64,000 nucleotides of DNA. Source: Micromonospora costi. Lineage in GTDB: Bacteria; Actinomycetota; Actinomycetes; Mycobacteriales; Micromonosporaceae. The DNA is taken from NCBI RefSeq assembly GCF_003626655.1, contig NZ_RBAN01000003.1:62001-126000 (forward strand), read 5' to 3'. The position numbers were made by a program, and so were the translations under genes. The number at the start of each line of letters is the position of its first letter. The stretch's first letter is position 1. Positions 1 to 7,890 of the stretch are shown here, piece by piece. The notes under the pieces were generated by a model. That model was not told the origin of the DNA, did not search any database, and saw only the letters and a program-made list of their open reading frames with translations.

Positions 1-441
1 CAGGCGGTCACCGTACGCGCGCAGCGCCGCCACGTGCGCCATGATGCCGGCCTTGTCGTCGGCGGCGCCCCGGCCGTAGAGCCGGCCGTCCCGCTCGACC
101 GGCTCGAACGGGTCCGACTCCCACAGCGACCGGTCGCCGATCGGCTGCACGTCGTGGTGGGCGTACAGGAGGACCGTCGGCGCGCCGGGCGGGGCCGCCT
201 TCTTCCCGATCACCGCGGGCTGCCCGCCGGAGCGCACGATGTCGACGTCCAGACCGCAGCCCCGCAGCAGCTCGGCGACCGCCTCGGCGGAACGCTCCAC
301 GTGCGAGTGGTCGAAGCCGTCGAACGCGATGCCGGGGATGCGGACGAGGCGTTCCAGGTCGGCACGGACTCCGGGCATCTCCCGCTCGACGGCGGCCCGT
401 ACCTCGGACTCGGACATGATCGGTGTGGTCATGACCGGCAT
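1..441 (-). CDS. M20 family dipeptidase/metallopeptidase, N-terminal part (runs off the window)
   Basis: Only the first 147 codons are present; the gene continues beyond base 1. The visible part is the start of a zinc-dependent M20 peptidase, a cytosolic dipeptidase or amidohydrolase that cleaves small peptides or N-acyl amino acids. LYAHHDVQP (about residues 92-100) carries the first metal-ligand His and the catalytic Asp, and GRGAADDKAG (about 123-132) carries the metal-bridging Asp; both are hallmarks of the family. ATG at 441 and ATG at 432 are both in frame and neither has a strong ribosome-binding site, so the start is uncertain by three codons. It is transcribed leftward like the kinase-like gene to its right, with a 74-bp gap. 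Substrate cannot be decided without the C-terminal half. Confidence 0.85.
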   Translation of the reverse strand, partial: MPVMTTPIMSESEVRAAVEREMPGVRADLERLVRIPGIAFDGFDHSHVERSAEAVAELLRGCGLDVDIVRSGGQPAVIGKKAAPPGAPTVLLYAHHDVQPIGDRSLWESDPFEPVERDGRLYGRGAADDKAGIMAHVAALRAYGDRL

Positions 442-515
442 CGTATGCCGGCCTTACCGATCCCGGCCCGCCCGGTCGACGAACGTGCAGGTCGCGACCG
501 CCACCGACGGCCCGG

Positions 516-1190
516 TCAGCGGATCCGTACGAAATACCGGGCACGATCGTGCGGCAGCCCCGGCGCGCCGTCGACCACCAGGTCGGCGTGCTCCGCCGTA
601 CCGTCGGCCGAGAAGTGCGCGGCCTCGCCCGCGTGCCAGCGCCGCAGCTCGGGCAGGATCTCCGGGCCGTCCCGGGCGACCGCGCGGGCCAGCCGCAGCG
701 GCGCCGGCGCGGTCACGAAGACGGCGAGGGTCAGTTCCGGGCGTACGGCGGCCCGCGCCGCGCTCACGCCCTCGACGACGAGCACCGGGCCGACCGGCAC
801 CGCCACCTCGTCCGGCAGGAACCGCCGCCGCACCCAGCTGTACCGGTGGTACGCCCCGGGCCGCCCCGCCCGCAGCGGGGCCAGGACCCGCTCCTCCAGC
901 CTGGACCAGAAGGTGAGCTGGTCGTCCCAGCCGGCGAGCAGGTCGTCGGTGTGCACGACCGGCGGTCGGGTGCCGCCGGGCTGCGCCGCGAGGGCGTCCG
1001 CGAGGTGCGCCGCGAACCGGCTCTTGCCCGCGCCGCTCGGCCCGTCGACCGCCACGATCCGGGTACGCCCCAACCGCGCGGGCGCGGCCAGCACCCGGCG
1101 CGCCAGATCGGCGTACGGCTCGACGACCGCGACCGGCGTCGCCGCCCGCCCGGACCCGACCCCCCTGTCCGCCGGGGCGTTGCTCGGCAT
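516..1190 (-). CDS. Uridine kinase-like P-loop phosphotransferase
   Basis: A 224-residue cytosolic protein with a Walker A motif GPSGAGKS (about residues 50-57) in the context VAVDGPSGAGKS, which is typical of the uridine kinase/phosphoribulokinase-type P-loop family. A Walker B-like strand with VLVVEGVSA (about 137-145) follows, and HTDDLLAGWD (about 80-89) resembles the substrate-side Asp pair of uridine kinases. In Actinobacteria such proteins are usually annotated 'uridine kinase', but true substrate specificity is not evident from the motifs, so nucleoside phosphorylation is inference. The first ~40 residues are a poorly conserved extension, so translation may begin further in. It stands alone between the M20 peptidase and a repeat-filled intergenic stretch. 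Confidence 0.75.
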   Translation of the reverse strand: MPSNAPADRGVGSGRAATPVAVVEPYADLARRVLAAPARLGRTRIVAVDGPSGAGKSRFAAHLADALAAQPGGTRPPVVHTDDLLAGWDDQLTFWSRLEERVLAPLRAGRPGAYHRYSWVRRRFLPDEVAVPVGPVLVVEGVSAARAAVRPELTLAVFVTAPAPLRLARAVARDGPEILPELRRWHAGEAAHFSADGTAEHADLVVDGAPGLPHDRARYFVRIR

Positions 1191-1236
1191 CGCGCCAGTA
1201 TGCCGGGCGGCGTCCGGCGCGGGACCGGGGTCCGCC

Positions 1237-1452
1237 GGGGCGGCCCGGCGCCCGTTCGAAGCAGGCGGTCCGGGCGCCCGTGGGGTTGAAGCGGCCCGGC
1301 GCCCATTCGGAGAACGCGGTCCGCGGCGAGCCGGCGCCCGTGGGGTTGGGGCGGCTCGGTGCCCGTTCGGAAAGGCGGTCCGCGGCGAGCCGGCGCCCGT
1401 GGGGTTGGGGCGGCCCGGTGCCCGTTCGGAGTACGCGGTCGGCGGCGGCCGA
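1237..1452. repeat. About 60-bp direct tandem repeat, 3-4 degenerate units
   Basis: Units begin with CCCGTGGGGTTG at 1277, 1337 and 1396, so unit length is 60 then 59 bp, preceded by a partial unit from about 1237. Each unit also contains a GCCCGTTCGG-like core and CGGTCCGCGGCGAGCCGG. The array fills most of the 363-bp gap between the kinase-like gene and the rhodanese. The array can be read in several frames but none gives a recognisable protein. I take it as non-coding; the rest of the gap shows only the rhodanese ribosome-binding site. Confidence 0.85.
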
Positions 1453-1553
1453 TCACGTCCGGGGGAATCCGTTCACCCGCCGGCGTCCGCGCGTCCGTTC
1501 GGCAGGCGGGGCGTCGGCCGGCTGGGCATGATCGGGAGGTGCTCCGTGACGTG

Positions 1554-1955
1554 ATGAGCCCCGGCGTCGAGGCCCTGCTGGAACAGGCCCGCTCCGGGCT
1601 GCAGCGGTTGACCCCGCACGAAACAGTCGAGGCTTTACGCGGCGGCGCGTTGCTGGTCGACACCCGCAGCGACCGGCACCGCCGGGAGCAGGGCGACCTG
1701 CCCGGCGCCATCGTCATCGACCGGACGGTGCTGGAGTGGCGGCTCGATCCGGCGAGCCCGTGGCGCATCCCCGAGGCCACCGGGTACGACCGCCAGATCG
1801 TGGTGGTGTGCCGGCACGGCTACAGCTCCAGCCTCGCCGCGGCGAGCCTCCAGGCGCTGGGGCTGCGCCGGGCGACCGACATGATCGGTGGCGTCCAGGC
1901 GTGGATAGCGGCCGGCCTCCCCCTGGCCGATCACCCCGCCGACGTCCGCCCCTGA
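1554..1955 (+). CDS. Single-domain rhodanese-like protein
   Basis: A 133-residue cytosolic protein with one rhodanese domain: LLVDTRSD (about residues 33-40) is the conserved second strand, and VVVCRHGYSS (about 83-92) is the active-site loop with the sulfur-carrying Cys at about 86. Rhodaneses transfer a sulfane sulfur through a cysteine persulfide; the acceptor here is unknown. It ends with the usual GGVQAWIAAGLP segment. Start: ATG at 1554, immediately after an in-frame GTG at 1551, with GGGAGG about 15 bp upstream; a longer in-frame reading into the tandem repeat has no family similarity. It contains a rare TTA leucine codon at 1635-1637 (codon 28). Confidence 0.88.
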   Translation: MSPGVEALLEQARSGLQRLTPHETVEALRGGALLVDTRSDRHRREQGDLPGAIVIDRTVLEWRLDPASPWRIPEATGYDRQIVVVCRHGYSSSLAAASLQALGLRRATDMIGGVQAWIAAGLPLADHPADVRP

Positions 1956-1999
1956 CCGCCCCCGCCCTGCCCTTGCCCTGCCGCCCCGCCCCTGATGCC

Positions 2000-2092
2000 G
2001 TCGATCATGGAGTTGTGGTGCCCGTCTCGTCCCCATTGGCGGCTTTTGTTGCCCACCACAACTGCATGATCGACGCGCGCCAGCGGCGCGCG
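2000..2092. repeat. Long imperfect inverted repeat (palindrome A) with GATCATG arms, plus short GC hairpin
   Basis: The left arm at 2000-2020 and right arm at 2053-2073 match over 20 of 21 positions (GTCGATCATGGAGTTGTGGT against its complement), enclosing a loop of about 30 bp. A second hairpin of CGCGCG/CGCGCG follows at about 2074-2092. The element lies between convergent genes (rhodanese and cobQ), so it may act as a bidirectional terminator, but there is no U-tract. Two similar elements occur at 19171-19239 and 31452-31509; all three have GATC close to the outer ends of their arms. Confidence 0.8.
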
Positions 2093-2118
2093 CCAGGGGC
2101 GCCGCGGGGGGCACAGGG

Positions 2119-3660
2119 TTATGGGGTTGGGGCGCCGGGTGGGATCGTGGGGAGGTTGGGGGGCGGGCCGGTCTCGATGAGGCGCCGGAGCGCCTCCGTG
2201 TCCAGGTGTTCCTCGACCAGGTCGCCGAGCAGGTCGAGCGTGCGTTCGCGGGCCGCGGCGAACGCGGTGCCCGGTGCGACCCGGAACCCGCTGCGGCCCG
2301 CCAGCCGCGCCGCCTCGGTCAGGTAGCGCCGGCGAAACTCGTCGGACTCGAACGCGCCGTGCCAGTGCGTACCGTGCACCGCGCCGAGCACCGCCCCCTC
2401 GCCCGTACCGTCGGCGCTGGTGACGAGCGGGGCGAGCGCCGGGTCGGCCGAGGAGACGTACCCGTGGTGGATCTCGTAGCCGCGTACCGGTGCGCCGCCC
2501 AGTGCGGTGCCGACGGACTGCCGGACGGTCTTGCGCGGGTCGAAGGTGACCTCGACGGGCAGCAGACCGAGTCCCGGTACGCTGCCGCGCCGGCTCTCTA
2601 CCGGATCGTGGATCGCGCGGCCCAGCATCTGGAAGCCGCCGCAGATGCCGAGCAGCGGTTTCCCTGCCGCGGCGTGGGCGAGGACGGCGTCGGCGAGACC
2701 GGTCTCCCGCAGCCACGCCAGATCCGCGACGGTCGACTTGGTGCCGGGCAGGACGATCAGGTCGGCGGCCGCGAGTTCGGCGGGCTCAACGGTGAGGCGT
2801 ACGCGGACGCCCGGCTCGGTCGCGAACGCTTCCGCGTCGGTGGCGTTGCTGATGCGCGGCAGCCGCACGACCGCCACGTCGAGCCAGTCGGTGCCGTGTG
2901 GGGCGGCCGGTCGGCCGAGCACCCGCCCGTAGGCCAGTGAGTCCTCCGCGTCGAGCCAGAGGTCCAGCGCCCAGGGCAGCACCCCGTACGTCGGGCGGCC
3001 GGTGACCTGACGCAGCATGTCCAGCCCGGGGCGGAGCAGGCCGAGATCGCCTCGGAACTTGTTGATCACGAAGCCGGCGATCAGCGCCTGGTCGGCCGGG
3101 TCGAGCAGCGCCACGGTGCCGAACATGGACGCGAACACGCCCCCGCGGTCGATGTCGCCGACCACGATCGTGGGCAGGCCGGCGTGCCGGGCCAGCCCCA
3201 TGTTCACGTAGTCCCCGTTCCGCAGGTTGATCTCGGCGGGACTGCCGGCACCCTCGCAGATCACCACGTCGTACGTCGCGCGCAGCTCGGCGAGCGCCGC
3301 GTACGCCGTCTCCGCGAGACGCGGGCGCAGCTCCCGGAAGCTGCCGGCGGTGACCGTGTCGACCGCCTCACCGAGCAGCACCACCTGGCTGGCCAGGTCG
3401 CTGCCCGGCTTCAACAGGACGGGGTTGAAACGCAGGTCGGGGGCGAGCCCGCAGGCGGCCGCCTGCATCGCCTGAGCCCGGCCGATCTCGCCACCCCGCC
3501 CGTCCGGGCCGACCACCACCGCCGAGTTGTTCGACATGTTCTGCGCCTTGAACGGCGCCACCTTCACACCCTGGCGGTGCAGCCAGCGGCAGATGCCGGC
3601 GGTGAGCACGCTCTTGCCGGCGTCCGAGGTCGTACCCGCGACCAGCAGCCCGCCGTTCAC
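2119..3660 (-). CDS. cobQ: Cobyric acid synthase (glutamine-hydrolysing)
   Basis: CobQ amidates side chains b, d, e and g of adenosylcobyrinic acid a,c-diamide in cobalamin synthesis, using glutamine and ATP. The 513-residue length is normal. The N-terminal half is a dethiobiotin-synthetase-type ATPase domain with GTTSDAGKS (residues 9-17) and KAQNMSNNS. The C-terminal half is a class I glutamine amidotransferase with [12 protein letters not shown] (nucleophile Cys near 336) and the downstream HGTHWHG catalytic-His region. The start is GTG at 3660, which overlaps the stop of cobD by four bases (GTGA), indicating translational coupling. The last ~20 residues are proline-rich and not conserved. 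I see no B12 riboswitch upstream of this pair. Confidence 0.96.
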   Translation of the reverse strand: MNGGLLVAGTTSDAGKSVLTAGICRWLHRQGVKVAPFKAQNMSNNSAVVVGPDGRGGEIGRAQAMQAAACGLAPDLRFNPVLLKPGSDLASQVVLLGEAVDTVTAGSFRELRPRLAETAYAALAELRATYDVVICEGAGSPAEINLRNGDYVNMGLARHAGLPTIVVGDIDRGGVFASMFGTVALLDPADQALIAGFVINKFRGDLGLLRPGLDMLRQVTGRPTYGVLPWALDLWLDAEDSLAYGRVLGRPAAPHGTDWLDVAVVRLPRISNATDAEAFATEPGVRVRLTVEPAELAAADLIVLPGTKSTVADLAWLRETGLADAVLAHAAAGKPLLGICGGFQMLGRAIHDPVESRRGSVPGLGLLPVEVTFDPRKTVRQSVGTALGGAPVRGYEIHHGYVSSADPALAPLVTSADGTGEGAVLGAVHGTHWHGAFESDEFRRRYLTEAARLAGRSGFRVAPGTAFAAARERTLDLLGDLVEEHLDTEALRRLIETGPPPNLPTIPPGAPTP

Positions 3661-4673
3661 GGCCGCCAGCCCCGCGGGATCGCCGCCCGGCCCGAGGCAC
3701 GGGCGACGGCGGACACCAGCCGGCCGGCGGTCACCGGGTACGCGGCCGCCACGGCGAGGGCGGCCAGCCCGACGGCACCCGAGATGCGAGCGGCCCGGCG
3801 CAGGTGCCGCGCCTCGGGACGCGGGCCGTCACCAAGGAACGGCCGCACCTCGGAGCGGCCGAAGTAGACGTTGCGCCCACCGAGGCGTACGCCCAGCGCC
3901 CCGGCCATCGCCGCCTCGCACTGGCCGGCGTTGGGGCTCGGGTGGTCGTTGCGGTCGCGCCGCCACACCCGCCACGCCCGGTCGCGGTCTCCGTTCGCGA
4001 CGGGCGCGACCGCGACGGTGAGCAGCCCGGTCAGCCGTGCCGGCACCAGGTTGAGCAGGTCGTCGAGCCGGGCGGCCGGTGTGCCGAACCGGGCGTACCG
4101 CGGCGAGCGGTGCCCGACCATCGCGTCGAGGGTGTTCGCGGCCCGGTAGCCGAGCAGGCCGGGGAGGCCCGCCACGGCGCCCCAGAGCAGCGGGGCGACC
4201 ACCGCGTCGGAGGTGTTCTCGGCAACCGACTCGACGGTTGCGCGGGCGAGTTCCGACTCGTCGAGCGTCGACGGGTCTCGACCGCACAGGTGCCCGAGCC
4301 GCTGCCGCGCGGCCGGAAGGTCGCCGTCGCGCAACGCCCGGCCCATCACCTCGGCCTCGTGCCGCAGCGTACGGCCACCCAGCACCGTCCAGGTCGCGGC
4401 CGCCACCAGCGCCGCCCGGGCCAGCGGCCGGTGCCGGGTGGCCACCGTGGCGGCCGCCCCGAGCAGCACGGGCGCTCCGACGGCAAGGGCGGTGAACGCG
4501 GCGCCCGCACACCGGTCGGGACGGTAGAGCCCCCGCTCCAGCACGCCGGCCGCGCGGCCGAACCCGGCGACCGGGTGCCACCGGCGCGGGTCGCCGAGTA
4601 GCCGGTCCAGGGCGTACCCCGCAACCAGCCCCGCCGCGTTCGCCACCGGCGCCGTCTGCCGCACGCGCACCAC
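3657..4673 (-). CDS. cobD: Adenosylcobinamide-phosphate synthase (CbiB/CobD)
   Basis: An integral membrane enzyme that joins (R)-1-amino-2-propanol phosphate to adenosylcobyric acid to form adenosylcobinamide phosphate. The 338-residue length and signatures fit CbiB/Cob[15 protein letters not shown] near residue 23-36, the [14 protein letters not shown] block, [11 protein letters not shown], and [17 protein letters not shown] in the C-terminal half. Several hydrophobic segments are visible (about 58-75, 85-98 and 290-310). The GTG start at 4673 has a GGAGG immediately upstream; a second GTG follows it directly. First gene of a two-gene unit with cobQ, coupled by a 4-bp overlap, so the late corrin amidation and aminopropanol steps are co-expressed. 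Confidence 0.95.
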   Translation of the reverse strand: MVRVRQTAPVANAAGLVAGYALDRLLGDPRRWHPVAGFGRAAGVLERGLYRPDRCAGAAFTALAVGAPVLLGAAATVATRHRPLARAALVAAATWTVLGGRTLRHEAEVMGRALRDGDLPAARQRLGHLCGRDPSTLDESELARATVESVAENTSDAVVAPLLWGAVAGLPGLLGYRAANTLDAMVGHRSPRYARFGTPAARLDDLLNLVPARLTGLLTVAVAPVANGDRDRAWRVWRRDRNDHPSPNAGQCEAAMAGALGVRLGGRNVYFGRSEVRPFLGDGPRPEARHLRRAARISGAVGLAALAVAAAYPVTAGRLVSAVARASGRAAIPRGWRP

Positions 4674-4986
4674 CTCCGGCCGGCCAGCCTAGACGAGCGG
4701 CCTGCGCCACCGACCCGGCCGCGTCACCCCGTCGAGCCCAGCCACCCTGTTGACCGGAAGGAACAGGGCCGCGACCGGGCCGTGGCCTGCCGCGCCTGAA
4801 CGGGCGGCGCCGGCGCGCGGGGTGACGGTGGGCCGCCACCCCGCCCCCGTCGCGGCCGCCCGTTCCGCGCCGGCCCCCCGTCGAGCCCGGCGCAGGCGGA
4901 CCCACCCGGCGAGTACCGCCCGATCCCGTGGTGCGGCCGACCGGACCACCGCCGTACCGGCCGGACGTGCGCCGGCCGGTCGCGCG
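4674..4986. other. 313-bp gap between ssb 3' end and cobD; no gene seen
   Basis: No frame gives a recognisable protein. I see a small CCTGTT/AACAGG hairpin near 4746-4767 and otherwise GC-rich sequence. I looked for the B12-box and P-stems expected of a cobalamin riboswitch upstream of cobD and did not find them. It must hold the cobD promoter and the ssb terminator, neither of which I can place. Confidence 0.5.
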
Positions 4987-5958
4987 TCAGGCCGGCTGGG
5001 GCACCCGTCCCCGACCGCGGCGGCCACGTCCGGCCGGCTGGCTCGTCGCCGGCGGCTCGTCCGGCACGGGGTCGAGTTCGCCGTCACCGGTCTCCGGCTC
5101 GCCCGTCACGGGCGCGAGCTCGTCCGCGTCATCGTCGGCCGTCCGATCGGTGCCGCGGCTCGCGCTCTCCGCCGGCGATCCGTCGTCGCCCGCCCCGCCG
5201 CCGAGGGAGCCCGCCCCTTCGGCCAGCGCGCCCGTCCCGGCGCCGAGGGAGCCCGCCCCTTCGGCGAACGAGCCCGCCCCGCCGCGTGAGCCCGTCCCCT
5301 CCGCGAACGGGTCGGCCTCGCCGTCGAACGGGTCCGTCCCGCCGATCCCGGCGAACCGGTCGACCGCGCCGGCGAGCGCCCGCCCCGGCCCGGCGCCGAG
5401 CGACCCGTCGAGACCCGCACCGGTACGCGACTCACCGCCGGCACGTGCGCCGAAGTCCGGTGGCTCCAGGTCGTCGTCGAACTGCCGGGCGTCGGGCAGC
5501 GTCGGCGCCTGCCCGTCCGGCACCGGCTCGGTGGGCTCGCCGTGCACCCGGCTCTCCGCCTCGACGTCCTCCACACTGCTGGTCGTCATGCTCGGACGGT
5601 TGCGCAGGAACCGCGCCCGGCCGCGGGACAGGTCGTGGCCGACGGCCACCGCCTCCAGCTCGTAGAGGGTCCGGTGGTTGCCCGCGTCGTCGGTCCAGTC
5701 GCGGGTGTAGAGCCGGCCGCACACCACCACCGGGTCGCCGACCATCACCGAGGCGGCCACGCCCTCGGCGAGCTTCCGCCAGCAGTTCACCCGGACGCGC
5801 AGGCTGTTCCCGTCGACCCAGCGACCGCTGTCCCGGTCGAGCCGCCGGGCCGTCGAGGCCACCTTGAAGTTGGCCACGAGGGTGTTGCTCTGGGTGGTAC
5901 GCCGCCACTCCGGTGCCGTCAGCACATTGCCGACGACCGTGACGTAGGTGTCGAACAT
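4987..5958 (-). CDS. ssb: Single-stranded DNA-binding protein with long low-complexity tail (SsbB-like)
   Basis: Residues 1 to about 115 form an OB-fold SSB domain (TYVTVVGNVL, NTLVANFKVAST, VNCWRKLAEG, GDPVVVCGRLYTRDW). SSBs coat ssDNA and recruit repair and replication partners. The 323-residue length is about twice that of a housekeeping SSB. The C-terminal ~200 residues are acidic and Gly/Ala-rich, with repeated AEGAGSL-type units. The protein ends in a basic segment, RGRRGRGRVPQPA, rather than the acidic DDDIPF-type tip that binds partner proteins, so this looks like a specialised paralogue rather than the main SSB. ATG at 5958 follows GGAGGGACG; a longer reading upstream lacks SSB similarity. 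It is divergent from the hibernation-factor-like gene. Confidence 0.9.
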   Translation of the reverse strand: MFDTYVTVVGNVLTAPEWRRTTQSNTLVANFKVASTARRLDRDSGRWVDGNSLRVRVNCWRKLAEGVAASVMVGDPVVVCGRLYTRDWTDDAGNHRTLYELEAVAVGHDLSRGRARFLRNRPSMTTSSVEDVEAESRVHGEPTEPVPDGQAPTLPDARQFDDDLEPPDFGARAGGESRTGAGLDGSLGAGPGRALAGAVDRFAGIGGTDPFDGEADPFAEGTGSRGGAGSFAEGAGSLGAGTGALAEGAGSLGGGAGDDGSPAESASRGTDRTADDDADELAPVTGEPETGDGELDPVPDEPPATSQPAGRGRRGRGRVPQPA

Positions 5959-6051
5959 CGTCCCTCCAGGGGTTCTGGGGCTGCCATCGCGAGTCGACTC
6001 GCGCCGAGCCTGCGCCGTACGACGGCCGTCCGCCACCGCCGACCGCCCACC

Positions 6052-6079
6052 TGTGGACAGCGCGGCGGCCTGTGGACAA
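6052..6079. promoter_or_regulatory. Two DnaA-box-like 9-mers in a divergent intergenic region
   Basis: TGTGGACAG (6052-6060) and TGTGGACAA (6071-6079) lie 19 bp apart, start to start. The second is an exact complement of TTGTCCACA, the DnaA-box form common in Actinobacteria; the first differs at one base. They sit between ssb and the hibernation-factor-like gene. Two boxes are too few for an origin, so DnaA-linked transcriptional control or titration is more plausible. Function is inference. Confidence 0.45.
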
Positions 6080-6203
6080 CGCCCTGATCACGGTCACATC
6101 TGCTAGGCGAACGGTTCGGGGGCCTGCCGCCCTGGGTATGGACTTGATCAACCGCACCACCGCAACACCAACGGCACCGCCCCCGACGGAAGGAACAGCG
6201 ACC

Positions 6204-6257
6204 ATGACGACGAACGCCGGCCGCACCGCCGACGACCGCGCGGAGGTGCGGCGATGA
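6204..6257 (+). CDS. Possible 17-residue coupled leader ORF
   Basis: ATG at 6204 has GGAAGGA seven bases upstream, and the frame MTTNAGRTADDRAEVRR ends in TGA overlapping the next ATG (ATGA). The in-frame reading could extend upstream to 6138 or 6072, but the ribosome-binding site favours 6204. It may be a translationally coupled mini-ORF or a fortuitous reading. No conserved function is visible. Confidence 0.35.
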   Translation: MTTNAGRTADDRAEVRR

Positions 6258-6667
6258 GCGCCGCCGCGAACCCGGCCACCGTGGCGGAGTGCCTGCGGGT
6301 CGGCGCGGGGTTCTCCCAGGGCGACCGGAACTGGATCGTGGAACAGTTCGCGACGCTGGACGCCCGGCTGGCCGCGTTCCACGCCGACGCCACCGAGTTG
6401 GAGGTCTCGGTCAAGGACCGCAACGCCCGAGGGCAGAAGGTGACGCTGGAGTGCTGGATCGCCGGCCGCCAGAAGATCGTCACGACCTCCAGCGAGGAGG
6501 ACCTGCGGGCCGCCCTCAACGACGCCCGCGACGACCTGCGCCGCCGGCTCAACGACGCGAAGACCCGGCAGGAGCCGCGCCACAACAAGCACGTACGCGA
6601 GATCGGCCAGCCCGACGAGGAGGCCCCACCGGCCGACCGGGAACGCGCCGACGCGGAAACCGTCTGA
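6254..6667 (+). CDS. Short HPF/RaiA (S30AE)-like protein
   Basis: A 137-residue cytosolic protein. Residues ~20-110 have the beta-alpha-beta-beta-beta-alpha layout of the S30AE ribosome-hibernation fold: LEVSVKDRNARGQKVTLEC and QKIVTTSSEEDLRAALNDA followed by an Arg/Lys-rich helix. Such proteins bind the 30S decoding region and silence ribosomes under stress. The similarity is at fold level and I do not see the strongest family signatures; the C-terminal dimerisation domain of long HPF is absent, and the tail is acidic. The start is supported by GGAGG seven bases upstream. It follows a possible coupled 17-codon ORF and lies beside two DnaA-box-like sites. Confidence 0.6.
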   Translation: MSAAANPATVAECLRVGAGFSQGDRNWIVEQFATLDARLAAFHADATELEVSVKDRNARGQKVTLECWIAGRQKIVTTSSEEDLRAALNDARDDLRRRLNDAKTRQEPRHNKHVREIGQPDEEAPPADRERADAETV

Positions 6668-6766
6668 CGCGTACGCCCGTGGCCCCCGCGCGGACCGGGC
6701 GGGGGCCACGGCGCCGGCGGCGCTCCGGGGCTACCGCCGGGTAGCGTGCGGGCGTACCGTCGGCTC

Positions 6767-7882
6767 GTGGAACCGGACGTGCTGGGGCCGCCCTACGAGC
6801 GGCAGACGATCGACCTGGGCACCGACGACGAGGGACCGGTGGTCGCCACGCTGGTCCGGCGACGAGCCGACCGGCCCACCCGGCGGGCCGTGCTCTACGT
6901 GCACGGCTTCGTGGACTACTTCTTCCAGACCCATCTGGCGGACTTCTTCGCCGAGCGCGGGTGGGACTTCTACGCGCTCGACCTGCGCAAGTACGGCCGG
7001 AGCCTGCTCGCCCACCAGACGCCGAACTTCTGCCACGACCTCGGCGACTACCACGCCGAACTGGACGCCGCGGCGCGGATCATCCGGGACGACGACGGCC
7101 ACGACGTCCTGCTCGCCATGGGCCACTCCACCGGCGGCCTCATCCTCTCGCTGTGGGCGCACGCCCGCCGCGACGCCGGTGTCGTCGACGGGCTCGTCCT
7201 CAACAGCCCCTTCTTCGACATCAACGCGCCCTGGGTGGTGCGGCGACCCCTCGCGGCCGCCGTCTCCCGGCTGGGCCGCAGGGCGCCGCACCGCGTCCTG
7301 CCCTTCGGCCTCGGCACGGTGTACGGCGAGAGCATCCACGCCGACCATCGCGGCGAGTGGAGCTACGACCTCGCGTGGAAGCCCCTCGCGGGGTTCCCCG
7401 TCCGGGCCGGCTGGCTCGGTGCGATCCGCACCGCGCAGCGGCAGCTCCGCGCCGGGCTGGACATCCCGGTCCCGGTGCTCGTCGCCTGCTCGACCCGGTC
7501 GTTCCGGGGGCGGCAGTGGCACGAGTCGGCCGGCCTGGCGGACGCGGTCCTGGACGTCGAGCACATCGTCCGGTACGCCCCCCGGCTCGGCCGGCACGTG
7601 ACCCTCGCCCGCTTCGACGGGGGCCTGCACGACCTCACGCTCTCCGGCGCCGCCGTGCGGGAGAAGGTCCTCACGGAGGTCGGCCGCTGGGCCGAGGCGT
7701 TCCTCCACGCCGGCCCGACGGCCCCGGCCGACGGCGCGGAGGCGACGGCACCGGCCGACGGCGCGGACGCGACGGCCGCGGTCCACGGCGCGGGCGCGAC
7801 GACTGTGGCCGGCGCGGACGTCCCGGCGCCCGCCAGCCGGCGGCCGACGGACCAGGCCGACGCGGCCACGCCTGGCGCCTGA
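6767..7882 (+). CDS. Alpha/beta hydrolase (serine aminopeptidase S33 / monoacylglycerol-lipase-like)
   Basis: A cytosolic alpha/beta hydrolase with the oxyanion region VLYVHGFVDYFFQTHLA, a DLRKYGRS strand and the nucleophile elbow GHSTGG (Ser about residue 121 from this start). FDGGLHDLTLS near residue 290 supplies the likely catalytic His. It resembles the Hydrolase_4 lysophospholipase/monoacylglycerol-lipase group, so an ester of a small lipid is a reasonable substrate guess. The start is GTG at 6767; another in-frame GTG at 6746 adds seven residues, and neither has a clear ribosome-binding site. The C-terminal ~50 residues are a low-complexity Ala/Asp/Gly tail with imperfect repeats (PADGAEAT, PADGADAT), encoded by near-identical DNA repeats at about 7725-7800. 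Confidence 0.82.
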   Translation: MEPDVLGPPYERQTIDLGTDDEGPVVATLVRRRADRPTRRAVLYVHGFVDYFFQTHLADFFAERGWDFYALDLRKYGRSLLAHQTPNFCHDLGDYHAELDAAARIIRDDDGHDVLLAMGHSTGGLILSLWAHARRDAGVVDGLVLNSPFFDINAPWVVRRPLAAAVSRLGRRAPHRVLPFGLGTVYGESIHADHRGEWSYDLAWKPLAGFPVRAGWLGAIRTAQRQLRAGLDIPVPVLVACSTRSFRGRQWHESAGLADAVLDVEHIVRYAPRLGRHVTLARFDGGLHDLTLSGAAVREKVLTEVGRWAEAFLHAGPTAPADGAEATAPADGADATAAVHGAGATTVAGADVPAPASRRPTDQADAATPGA

Positions 7883-7890
7883 GCAACCGG

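Noticed and set aside
1237..1452. Possible CRISPR array
   Set aside because: Units are contiguous 60-bp repeats without variable spacers, and no cas genes are near.
4674..4986. Cobalamin riboswitch upstream of cobD
   Set aside because: The conserved B12-box and flanking stems were not found on the minus strand.
6052..6079. Chromosomal replication origin
   Set aside because: Only two DnaA-like boxes, no dnaA/dnaN neighbours and no AT-rich unwinding region.
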